DNA of 42,270 nt from UBA10364 sp049611965 (lineage in GTDB: Bacteria; Bacteroidota; Bacteroidia; Flavobacteriales; Schleiferiaceae): NCBI GenBank assembly GCA_049611965.1, contig JBMZBC010000018.1:1-42270 (forward strand), read 5' to 3'. Of the stretch, positions 33,601-41,273 are shown piece by piece (within the stretch, counting starts at the first letter, position 1; each line of letters opens with the position of its first letter). Under the pieces are notes generated by a model, which saw nothing but the letters and a program-made list of their open reading frames with translations, did not search any database and was not told the DNA's origin. The position numbers and the translations under genes are program-made.

Positions 33601-34155
33601 ATGTCAGAAAAAGAAGCAACCACAGGCGAGGAATTGCACGAAGAAAACAACGTTGAGCAAAGTACTGAAAGTACTGAGGATACTGGCGTTGAGCAAGATC
33701 CGGTAGCTAAACTTGAAGACGAGGTCAAAGACTTAAAAGATCAGAATTTACGTCTATACGCAGAATTTGAAAACTTCCGCAGAAGAACTGCAAAAGAGCG
33801 TCTAGAGCTCATGGAGAGCGCAAACAAAGACACTTTAACAGCCATGCTGCCAGTTCTTGATGATTTCGAGAGAGCATTTAAAAATACCGAAGAGACAGAA
33901 GCAAACTCAGCGGTATTAGAAGGATTAAAATTGATCCAACACAAGCTTACGGAGACACTAAAAGGCAAAGGCCTTAATGCCATGGAAAGCACTATCGGCA
34001 AAGTGTTCGACGTAGAAGAAATGGAAGCTATTACGCAGATTCCAGCGCCAACTCCAGATATGGACGGAAAAGTCATAGATGAAGTAGAGAAGGGATATAA
34101 GATTGGCGAAAAGGTGATTCGCTTTGCCAAAGTAGTAGTAGGTAAAGGAGCATAA
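33601..34155 (+). CDS. grpE: Nucleotide exchange factor GrpE
   Basis: Releases ADP from DnaK in the Hsp70 cycle. 184 residues: an acidic, low-complexity N-terminus (about 1-38), a long coiled coil (about 40-90, LEDEVKDLKDQNLRLYAEFE then NFRRRTAKERLEL), then the helical and beta-domain with LLPVLDDFERA-like and VIDEVEKGYKIGEKVIRFAK, the C-terminal GrpE signature. It begins 98 bases after the preceding terminator stem and is followed by dnaJ after one base. dnaK is not in this window. Heat-inducible control is likely from the family but the site responsible is not certain. Confidence 0.95.
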   Translation: MSEKEATTGEELHEENNVEQSTESTEDTGVEQDPVAKLEDEVKDLKDQNLRLYAEFENFRRRTAKERLELMESANKDTLTAMLPVLDDFERAFKNTEETEANSAVLEGLKLIQHKLTETLKGKGLNAMESTIGKVFDVEEMEAITQIPAPTPDMDGKVIDEVEKGYKIGEKVIRFAKVVVGKGA

Positions 34156-34156
34156 G

Positions 34157-35269
34157 ATGGCAAAACGCGATTTCTACGACGTATTAGGGGTGAGCAAAGG
34201 CTCAAGCCAGGACGAGATTAAGAAGGCTTACCGCAAGGTGGCCTTGAAGTATCACCCGGATAGAAACCCTGACGACAAGGAGGCTGAAGATAAATTCAAA
34301 GAAGCCGCAGAGGCGTACGATGTCCTCGGCAATGAGGAGAAGCGTCGTAAATACGATCAGTTCGGTCACCAAGCATTTGGTGCTGGCGCCGGCGGTGGCG
34401 GTTTCCACGGAAACATGAACGACATCTTCGACATGTTCGGAGACATCTTCGGCGGCGGAGGTGGTGGTGGATTCGGTGGGTTCGGTGGTGGCGGTCAAAG
34501 ACGCCAGACCAAAGGATCAAACCTACGCATCAAGGTAAAGATGACCTTAGAGGAAATTGCCGATGGCGTTGAGAAAAAGATCAAAATTCGTCGTGCTAAA
34601 GTTGCAGATGGCGTAACGTTCAAGACGTGTGCCACGTGTAACGGTGCCGGTCAAGTACAGCAAGTAACCAATACTATTTTGGGGCAAATGCGCACTGCAG
34701 CAACCTGTTCATCGTGTAACGGGGCAGGTAAAACGGTGGACCAAAAACCGAGCGGAGTAGGTTCAGACGGACTCGAGCGTAAAGAGGAAGTCGTTGCAGT
34801 TAAGATTCCAGCCGGTGTACAAGACGGCATGCAATTGCGTGTAGGGGGTAAAGGGAATGAAGCTTTAGGTGGAGTGCCTGGGGACCTCATTGTGCTCATT
34901 GAAGAAGTACCTCACGAATCCTTGACCAGAGATGGCGAGAACTTGCATTACGAATTAACAATGAGCTTCCCGGAAGCGGCACTAGGCACGAGTGTTGAGA
35001 TTCCTACCGTAAGTGGTACAGTCAAGATTAATATTGACAAGGGTACGCAGCCAGGTAAAATCCTTCGATTGAAAAATAAAGGCTTACCTAGTGTCCAAGG
35101 CTACGGACGGGGAGATCAACTGATTCATATCAATGTTTGGGTTCCTAAGAACCTGAGCAATGATGAAAAGAAAGCGTTAGAAAAACTTAAAGAGAGCAAG
35201 AACTTCGAACCTAATCCAGGCAAGTCTGATAAGGGCTTCTTCGATAGAGTCAAAGAGATGTTCTCATAA
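34157..35269 (+). CDS. dnaJ: Chaperone DnaJ with only two zinc-finger repeats
   Basis: Hsp40 co-chaperone that delivers clients to DnaK and stimulates its ATPase. 370 residues: J-domain (1-70) with HPD at 33-35, a very glycine-rich stretch (about 75-115), the cysteine-rich region, and the C-terminal substrate-binding domains (IPAGVQDGMQLRVGGKGNEA, GTQPGKILRLKNKGLPSVQG). Ordinary DnaJ has four CxxCxGxG repeats; here only CATCNGAG (158-165) and CSSCNGAG (184-191) remain, corresponding to repeats 2 and 3, the second zinc centre. Repeats 1 and 4 are replaced by cysteine-free sequence (around KIRRAKVADG and KPSGVGSDGLERK). I believe this form is common in Flavobacteriia. It is one base after grpE. 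Confidence 0.95.
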   Translation: MAKRDFYDVLGVSKGSSQDEIKKAYRKVALKYHPDRNPDDKEAEDKFKEAAEAYDVLGNEEKRRKYDQFGHQAFGAGAGGGGFHGNMNDIFDMFGDIFGGGGGGGFGGFGGGGQRRQTKGSNLRIKVKMTLEEIADGVEKKIKIRRAKVADGVTFKTCATCNGAGQVQQVTNTILGQMRTAATCSSCNGAGKTVDQKPSGVGSDGLERKEEVVAVKIPAGVQDGMQLRVGGKGNEALGGVPGDLIVLIEEVPHESLTRDGENLHYELTMSFPEAALGTSVEIPTVSGTVKINIDKGTQPGKILRLKNKGLPSVQGYGRGDQLIHINVWVPKNLSNDEKKALEKLKESKNFEPNPGKSDKGFFDRVKEMFS

Positions 35270-35288
35270 CCTAGTATTTTATATCTTC

Positions 35289-35317
35289 AAACTCCTGTCC
35301 AATGCGACGGGAGTTTT
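35289..35317 (+). terminator. Rho-independent terminator after dnaJ
   Basis: An 11-bp stem (AAACTCCTGTC with GACGGGAGTTT, one G-T pair), CAATGC loop, ending in a short T run. It lies 19 bases after the dnaJ stop. Confidence 0.85.
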
Positions 35318-35364
35318 AGTATTACCCCTACTTAAACGACGCTACCAAGCCGAAGAATGAACGT

Positions 35365-36267
35365 ATGATAAGAGCAGAAAATGTCACTAAACAGTATGGA
35401 CCAAAGGTCGCACTGGGCGGTATAAGTTTAAACATTCCCAAGGGAAGCATTTATGGACTTCTCGGCCCAAACGGTGCCGGAAAGACGTCCTTTATTCGCA
35501 TCATGAATCAGATCACTGCACCGGATAGTGGCACGGTTTATTTCGGCGATCGGGAGCTCGCTTTAAACGATATTGCTCGCATCGGCTATCTCCCTGAAGA
35601 GCGCGGTCTGTACAAAAAGATGAAAGTGGGTGAACAGGTGCTTTACCTAGCCAAGCTAAAGGGATTGAGTGCCGCAGAAGCCAAGAGCAGGGCCAAAGAA
35701 TGGTTTGTTCGTCTAGAGATGGAAAGCTTTTGGGAGAAGAAGGTTGAGGATTTGAGCAAGGGTATGGCACAGAAGGTGCAGTTTGTCACTACGGTTTTGC
35801 ACAAGCCGGAACTGCTGATTTTTGACGAGCCTTTCACCGGTTTTGATCCGATCAATACCAATCTCATTAAAAAAGAAATCAAACGTCTCAACAAGGAGGG
35901 CGCCACAGTCATCTTCTCCACCCACCGTATGGAAAGTGTAGAAGAAATATGTGATCATATCGGACTGATCAACCAAGGAGAAGTAATGGTGGAAGGACCG
36001 TTGCTTGATATCCGAAGACATTACATGAACGGCACCTATGCCTTCACTACAAAAACTGAACAAACGTTCACAGGTTTGAATGTGCTGTCTCGCGACCTCC
36101 AACACACAGGTTATACGACAACTATTAAATCGGAACACTACCCCAGCGGTATCATTCAAGAATTGGCTAGCAGCAATGAGCTTCTAGGATTCGAAGAAGT
36201 GCTACCGAGTGTAAGCGACGTTTTCATTGACATCGTTCAAAACGGACCTAAACCTAAAGACGCATGA
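35365..36267 (+). CDS. ABC transporter ATP-binding protein (NatA/ABC-2 exporter type)
   Basis: 300 residues. ATPase core with Walker A GPNGAGKT (34-41), the signature DLSKGMAQK in place of LSGGQ, Walker B LLIFDEPFTGFDP and a switch histidine in FSTHRMESVEE; a C-terminal extension of about 85 residues follows (DUF4162-like), as in the NatA/sodium-exporter-like group. It pairs with the permease whose start overlaps its stop by four bases (ATGA). Substrate is unknown; the family covers Na+, drugs and lipids. No clear promoter pattern was found in the 47 bases between the dnaJ terminator and this gene. Confidence 0.92.
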   Translation: MIRAENVTKQYGPKVALGGISLNIPKGSIYGLLGPNGAGKTSFIRIMNQITAPDSGTVYFGDRELALNDIARIGYLPEERGLYKKMKVGEQVLYLAKLKGLSAAEAKSRAKEWFVRLEMESFWEKKVEDLSKGMAQKVQFVTTVLHKPELLIFDEPFTGFDPINTNLIKKEIKRLNKEGATVIFSTHRMESVEEICDHIGLINQGEVMVEGPLLDIRRHYMNGTYAFTTKTEQTFTGLNVLSRDLQHTGYTTTIKSEHYPSGIIQELASSNELLGFEEVLPSVSDVFIDIVQNGPKPKDA

Positions 36268-37574
36268 ACAGCCCTATCCTACTGATTATTCAGCGTGAGT
36301 TTTTGACTCGCGTACGCAAGAAGACCTTCCTCTTAATGACGTTGCTGGCGCCCGTATTGCTTGCAGCCGTAATGATCGCGCCTGGACTTTTAGCATCGAT
36401 GCCGGAGGAGGACAAGACGATCCTCGTATTGGATGAACCTTCCATCCTTTTGCCTGAAGAAGGTACTGCGCAATTTGCACTGGAATATTTGAATCCGGGT
36501 GAATTCGATTTAGAATTGGCCAAGCAATTCCTTCGGGAAAGTGATAAAGACGCACTCTTGTATATCCCAGCAGGAAACGGCTGGGACCCTGATTTTATCA
36601 AGAAAAACATACTGCTCTACGGCAAGGAAGATATTGGCATCGACCTCCAACGCTTTATTGAACGCCAGCTGGAGGAAAAGATCAACAACCAAAAACTCAT
36701 TCAGCAAGGCGTAGATCCGGAAGTGGTCACTCAGACCAAAACACAAGTGAGTGTAAAGAGCTTCACCTTGGGCGAAGAGGAAGGCAATGAGGAAACCAGT
36801 GCTACTCCACTAAAGATGGGACTGGGATACATCGCCGGTATTTTGATTTATATCTTCATTTTCTTCTATGCGGTTCAGGTGATGCGCGGAGTAATTGAGG
36901 AAAAGACCAGCCGCATTGTAGAAGTGATTATCTCAAGCGTGCGTCCTCGCCAACTGATGATGGGTAAAATTCTTGGTATCGGTTTAGTAGGTGTGGTCCA
37001 ATTCCTTATCTGGGTCATCCTTTCGGGCACCATCTATACCGTAGTCAGCACCTTCATTTACCCCGAAATTTTCGCTCAGCAAGTCCCAATGGGGCCTGAT
37101 GCACCAGATCTTAATCAGGTCGATCAAGGAAATATATTCGCCATGATAAATAGCATCAACTTCCCCGTTGTTTTGGGTGGCTTTGTGTTCTATTTCTTCG
37201 GTGGTTACTTCCTCTACAGCGCACTTTTCGCAGCATTGGGCTCGGCCATCGATCAAGAAGCGGATAGCCAACAGTTCATGCTGCCTGTAACTGCTCCAAT
37301 GATTATCGCCATTACTACCGCAATGAATATTGTGCAAGATCCAAACGGACCTATAGCCTTTTGGATGAGTATGATTCCTTTGACCTCACCCATCTCGATG
37401 ATGATTCGCCTGCCCTTCGGTGTGCCGATATGGCAAATGGCTTTGAGTGCGACCTTATTAGTGGGAACATTTTTTGGTGTTGTAGCGCTTGCCGGAAAGA
37501 TCTACAGAGTAGGTATATTGATGTACGGTAAAAAGGTAACCTGGAAAGAATTGTATAAATGGTTGAAGTACTAG
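36264..37574 (+). CDS. ABC-2 type transporter permease (NatB-like)
   Basis: 436-residue membrane partner of the preceding ATPase. One transmembrane helix near the N-terminus (about residues 20-42), a large non-membrane domain (about 45-185), then a cluster of five to six hydrophobic helices (about 190-425), the architecture of the ABC2_membrane_3 group. The sequence VMRGVIEEKTSRIVEVIISS, with EEKTSRIVEV, is the characteristic cytoplasmic motif of NatB-like permeases. The stop codon lies inside the next gene (16-base overlap with the MscS gene). Confidence 0.92.
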   Translation: MNSPILLIIQREFLTRVRKKTFLLMTLLAPVLLAAVMIAPGLLASMPEEDKTILVLDEPSILLPEEGTAQFALEYLNPGEFDLELAKQFLRESDKDALLYIPAGNGWDPDFIKKNILLYGKEDIGIDLQRFIERQLEEKINNQKLIQQGVDPEVVTQTKTQVSVKSFTLGEEEGNEETSATPLKMGLGYIAGILIYIFIFFYAVQVMRGVIEEKTSRIVEVIISSVRPRQLMMGKILGIGLVGVVQFLIWVILSGTIYTVVSTFIYPEIFAQQVPMGPDAPDLNQVDQGNIFAMINSINFPVVLGGFVFYFFGGYFLYSALFAALGSAIDQEADSQQFMLPVTAPMIIAITTAMNIVQDPNGPIAFWMSMIPLTSPISMMIRLPFGVPIWQMALSATLLVGTFFGVVALAGKIYRVGILMYGKKVTWKELYKWLKY

Positions 37575-38497
37575 AAAATATCCAGCAATGGTTCACTGAA
37601 TTCTTGAGTTATAGAATTTGGGCGACCGATTTTTTCAGACTTTCTGTGAAAAGCCTGCTGCAGGTGCTGCTGCTTCTCGCTTCTGCACGTTATGGATTTT
37701 GGCTACTCAACCGTATCATCATGCGTAGTAAAGCTGGCGAGCATTACGACGAAGGGCGACGCTATACCATCCTGCAAATTTCCAAATACATCATCTACAC
37801 AGTAGTTATTGTGGTTGCCCTGGAGACTGTCGGGGTCAAAGTAACGGCACTTCTTGCGGCATCAACAGCACTTTTTGTTGGTTTGGGTCTGGGTCTACAA
37901 GATGCCTTCAAGGACCTCAGTTCGGGAGTCATTATACTCGTAGAGCGCACCTTAAGTGTTGGTGATATTATCCAATTGGAAAATCAAATTGGAAAAGTTG
38001 AGGCGGTTGGGTTACGCACGACAACCGTTCGTACTCGCGACGATATTTTAATCATCGTACCCAATTCAAAATTGACCAACGAAACCGTAATCAACCTCAC
38101 CCACAGCGAGGAGACGACCCGTTTTTCACTTACTGTAAGCGTGGCCTTTGGGAGCGACACTGAGAAAGTAGCGAAGATCTTGTACGATATTGCGGCCAAC
38201 CATCCACAGGCCGACGATAAAGAAGACCCCTTGGTACTGCTGAAAGACTTTGGCGATAGTGCGTTGATTTTTGAATTGAACTTTTATACTAGGGACCTCT
38301 TCTTCGTAGAAAAAATTAAAAGTGACCTGCGATTCGCAATTGATAAAGAGTTCTTCAAAAACCAAATCATCATACCATTCCCGCAGCGTACCGTTTGGAA
38401 AGGTCCTGAACGCGTTACCCAATTTGGGAATGGCATAGTTGGTGCAGGAGAGATTATGCCGGACGAAGAAAGCGAAAGGGATAACGGAGCCGTTTAA
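37559..38497 (+). CDS. Small-conductance mechanosensitive channel family protein (MscS)
   Basis: 312 residues: two to three transmembrane helices (about 25-50, 73-93, 97-118), of which the last carries the Gly/Ala-rich pore helix (ASTALFVGLGLGLQDAFKDL), then the beta domain (IILVERTLSVGDIIQLENQI, IVPNSKLTNETVIN) and the alpha/beta C-terminal domain. This is the plain MscS architecture; such channels release solutes on hypo-osmotic shock. Start ATG 37559 overlaps the permease gene by 16 bases, suggesting translational coupling. The C-terminal tail (after about residue 290) is acidic and Gly-rich. Confidence 0.92.
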   Translation: MVEVLENIQQWFTEFLSYRIWATDFFRLSVKSLLQVLLLLASARYGFWLLNRIIMRSKAGEHYDEGRRYTILQISKYIIYTVVIVVALETVGVKVTALLAASTALFVGLGLGLQDAFKDLSSGVIILVERTLSVGDIIQLENQIGKVEAVGLRTTTVRTRDDILIIVPNSKLTNETVINLTHSEETTRFSLTVSVAFGSDTEKVAKILYDIAANHPQADDKEDPLVLLKDFGDSALIFELNFYTRDLFFVEKIKSDLRFAIDKEFFKNQIIIPFPQRTVWKGPERVTQFGNGIVGAGEIMPDEESERDNGAV

Positions 38498-38506
38498 AGA
38501 ATTACT

Positions 38507-39670
38507 ATGAGCAGAATACTATTGATTGAAGACGAAGTAGCCATTCGCAGGGTACTAAAGAAAATCCTTCTCGAGGAGGACGCCAGCCACTCTATCCATG
38601 AAGCGGAAGACGGCAAAATGGCCATTGAGACTTTCGGAGAAGGGAATTGGGATTTGGTCTTCTGTGATATCAAAATGCCACACAAGGACGGGGTGGAAGT
38701 GCTGGAGCATATGATGAGCGTCAATCCAGACGTTCCCGTCATTATGATTTCTGGGCATGGCGATATAAACACTGCAGTAGATTGCTTGAAAAAAGGTGCG
38801 TACGATTACCTGCCTAAGCCTCCCGATCTCAACCGATTGTTGAGTACAGTAAGGAATGCATTGACGCAAAAAGAACTGGTCAGTGAGGTTAAAACCTTGA
38901 AAAAGCGCGTCAGCAAGAAATACAAGATGATTGGTGAAAGTGCCGGTATGCAGGAGCTGCGCGACATCATTGAAAAAGTAGCTCCGTCAGAAGCCCGCGT
39001 TCTTATTACCGGTCCTAACGGTTCGGGGAAAGAACTAGTGGCCCACCAAATTCACGAGCAGAGTCAGCGCAGTAAGAATGCAATGATTGAAGTGAATTGC
39101 GCAGCCATCCCTGCAGAATTGATAGAAAGTGAACTCTTTGGACATAAGAAAGGAGCTTTTACTGGAGCGCAGAAAGACCGCAAAGGAAAATTTGAGTTGG
39201 CCAACGGTGGAACCTTGTTTTTAGACGAGATCGGGGATATGAGCCTCAGCGCTCAGGCCAAAGTACTTCGTGCACTGCAAGAACATAAAATCACCCCGGT
39301 CGGTGGCGATAAAAGTATCAAGGTGGACGTACGGGTATTGGCAGCGACCAATAAGGACCTGCGCAAGATGATTGACGACGGCAAGTTCCGTGAAGATTTG
39401 TACCACAGATTGGGCGTCATAGTCATGGAAGTTCCTGGACTCAATGCCCGTCGTGATGATATTCCGCTGCTTGCCGACCACTTCTTGAAAGCCATTGGCG
39501 AAGAATACGGCACTGCTCCAAAAGAAATTGACGCACAAGCAATTGCTGCCTTACAAGAATACGATTGGACCGGAAACATCCGTGAATTCCGTAACGTGAT
39601 GGAGCGTCTCCACATTTTAAGCGGAAATCCGATCAGTAAATCGTGCGTAGATAAATTCGCGAGGAAATAA
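38507..39670 (+). CDS. Sigma-54 activator, response-regulator + AAA+ only (no DNA-binding domain)
   Basis: 387 residues. A receiver domain (1-125) with acceptor Asp54 in VFCDIKMP, the acidic pocket IEDE and the Lys in PKPP; then a sigma-54 AAA+ domain with Walker A GPNGSGKE (169-176), GAFTGA (216-221, the sigma-54 contact loop), Walker B GGTLFLDE (234-241) and sensor/arginine-finger regions (GKFREDLYHRLGV). It ends soon after NIREFRNVMERL with a short tail, so the Fis-type helix-turn-helix of NtrC is absent. It probably activates from solution, as FlgR-like and other HTH-less activators do; its partner kinase is not in the window. It is nine bases after the MscS gene. Confidence 0.9.
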   Translation: MSRILLIEDEVAIRRVLKKILLEEDASHSIHEAEDGKMAIETFGEGNWDLVFCDIKMPHKDGVEVLEHMMSVNPDVPVIMISGHGDINTAVDCLKKGAYDYLPKPPDLNRLLSTVRNALTQKELVSEVKTLKKRVSKKYKMIGESAGMQELRDIIEKVAPSEARVLITGPNGSGKELVAHQIHEQSQRSKNAMIEVNCAAIPAELIESELFGHKKGAFTGAQKDRKGKFELANGGTLFLDEIGDMSLSAQAKVLRALQEHKITPVGGDKSIKVDVRVLAATNKDLRKMIDDGKFREDLYHRLGVIVMEVPGLNARRDDIPLLADHFLKAIGEEYGTAPKEIDAQAIAALQEYDWTGNIREFRNVMERLHILSGNPISKSCVDKFARK

Positions 39671-39673
39671 GCG

Positions 39674-39681
39674 TACTTTTG
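39674..39681 (+). promoter_or_regulatory. Bacteroidota -7 element before the small protein and MATE gene
   Basis: TACTTTTG fits TAnnTTTG and lies 18 bases before ATG 39700, starting three bases after the sigma-54 activator stop. No TTG is found at the usual spacing, so it is a half-site. Confidence 0.45.
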
Positions 39682-39699
39682 CTTCAAATAAAGAAGCAC

Positions 39700-39927
39700 A
39701 TGAGTTTCCCAAAATTCCTCGTAGCAGATAACACTGATAGCCCTGATGCTATTTTCATCGTACACACTGAATTTCCAGCATTCATCCTCAACCTAGAGAA
39801 TGATGAGGTGAAGTGGCTGGACGACATCAGCGACGAAAACGAAGGTGATCTAACAAAAACGCTTGAAGGCCTCATCAGTGAAGCTGAGGATTTCTACCAA
39901 CGCGAAGTCGACCGCTACAACCTCTAA
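39700..39927 (+). CDS. Small conserved-looking acidic protein, function unknown
   Basis: 75 residues beginning MSFPKFLVADNTDSPDAIFI. It is acidic, without cysteines, signal peptide or membrane segment, with a repeated HTEFPAFILNL-type hydrophobic strand, a WLDDISDENEGD stretch and a C-terminal helix ending EVDRYNL. I recall similar short proteins in Flavobacteriia but know no function. An in-frame TTG at 39679 would add seven residues, but it lies inside the -7 element, so ATG 39700 is chosen. Its stop overlaps the MATE start (TAATG), so the two are translationally coupled. Confidence 0.75.
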   Translation: MSFPKFLVADNTDSPDAIFIVHTEFPAFILNLENDEVKWLDDISDENEGDLTKTLEGLISEAEDFYQREVDRYNL

Positions 39928-41273
39928 TGGTCTACCGCTGGAGTACATACAGTCAGCAGTATAAAATTAGCCTTAACCTTGCCTACCCGGTTGTCATAGG
40001 ACAGCTTGGGCAAATCATGGTAAGCGTGGCCGATTCCATCATGGTCGGAAAGTTCCTCGGAACCATTCCACTTGCAGCCATTAGTCTTGCCGTATCAGTG
40101 CTTATCATTCCTATGGTATTTGCCATCGGCGTGGCCTATGGACTTACTCCATTAATCGCCGGGGCTGACGGTGAAGAAAACCCTGCTAAAGCCACGAAAT
40201 ATTTTAAAAACGGTCTCGTACTCAACAGTATCCTAGGCCTAATAATTTATGGCCTTATCGCCCTCTTCGCTGAAGGAGCACACTTGCTTGGCCAGGACGA
40301 ACGTGTAGTCGCACAAGCCCTACCCTACATTCATGTGGTCGGGTTTTCTATTGTACCGATGATGAGCTTCTTCGCCTTCAAGCAATTTGCCGAAGGCCTG
40401 AGCGATACCAAAGCCGCTATGCGTGTGAGCTTGGCCGCCAACTTCTTAAATGTACTTTTAAACTACCCTCTTATTACGGGTTGGGGTCCGTTCCCAGAAT
40501 TGGGGTTGATTGGTGCCGCAGTGAGCACATTGATTACCAGATTCCTCATGCTCGGTGGAATGGCGCTCTACATCCGAAAGAAGGAAAAATTCGCCCTCTA
40601 TTGGTCGTTTTGGAGGGATTCTGAGGTGAATTGGCCCACCATTAAAGAGATCCTAGACATTGGTGTTCCAAGCGGACTGCAATATGTTTTTGAAGCCGGC
40701 GCCTTTGCCATGAGCGGCGTTATTGTAGGTATGATTGGACCCGTACAGCAAGCTGCGCATCAAATCGCATTGAACATTGCTTCGGTAAGTTACATGATGG
40801 TCAGTGGCCTAGGAGCTGCCGCTACCATTCGCATGGGCAACCAGTTGGGTCGAAAGGATTACCCCATGCTCCGCCTTGCAGGACAAAGTCTATTTCACCT
40901 GACCTTCTTCTTTATGCTGGTCACAATGACCTTGCTTATTCTCCTGCGCAATTTCTTACCGCAATTTTACAGCTCAGATCCAGAGGTGCTCCAATACACC
41001 GCCGTATTGATGGTGGCCGCAGGAATATTCCAGATGCCAGACGGTATGCAAGCCACAGCGCTAGGTGCCCTACGCGGCATTAAGGATGTAAACATTCCTA
41101 CCGTTGTAGCATTCGTCGCCTACTGGGTGATTGCCGTTCCGCTGTGTTACTTCTTAGGCGTTTACCTAGAAAAAGGACCTATAGGGGTATGGATGGGATT
41201 GACTGTCGGCCTCGTACTGGCTTCCATAGCCTTGTATTGGCGATTCCGTCACAAAACCCTTCGAATGCATTAA
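39927..41273 (+). CDS. MATE-family multidrug/solute exporter
   Basis: 448 residues with about 12 transmembrane helices in two six-helix halves. The first half opens with ISLNLAYPVVIGQLGQIMVS and VADSIMVGKFLG, which is the NorM-type MATE signature; the second half repeats the fold around LDIGVPSGLQYVFEAGAFAM and AAHQIALNIASVSYMMVSGL. Such proteins export cationic drugs or other solutes in exchange for Na+ or H+; the substrate is not evident. Its stop codon overlaps the stop of the opposing M3 peptidase gene by four bases, with no terminator between. Confidence 0.93.
   Translation: MVYRWSTYSQQYKISLNLAYPVVIGQLGQIMVSVADSIMVGKFLGTIPLAAISLAVSVLIIPMVFAIGVAYGLTPLIAGADGEENPAKATKYFKNGLVLNSILGLIIYGLIALFAEGAHLLGQDERVVAQALPYIHVVGFSIVPMMSFFAFKQFAEGLSDTKAAMRVSLAANFLNVLLNYPLITGWGPFPELGLIGAAVSTLITRFLMLGGMALYIRKKEKFALYWSFWRDSEVNWPTIKEILDIGVPSGLQYVFEAGAFAMSGVIVGMIGPVQQAAHQIALNIASVSYMMVSGLGAAATIRMGNQLGRKDYPMLRLAGQSLFHLTFFFMLVTMTLLILLRNFLPQFYSSDPEVLQYTAVLMVAAGIFQMPDGMQATALGALRGIKDVNIPTVVAFVAYWVIAVPLCYFLGVYLEKGPIGVWMGLTVGLVLASIALYWRFRHKTLRMH

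Noticed and set aside
34202..34520. Minus-strand open frames in the dnaJ glycine-rich region
   Set aside because: Low-complexity shadows (Thr/Glu/Arg-rich) of the repeated Gly codons in dnaJ.
35513..35921. Minus-strand frames opposite the ABC ATPase
   Set aside because: Antisense to a clearly conserved ATPase core; no domain recognised.
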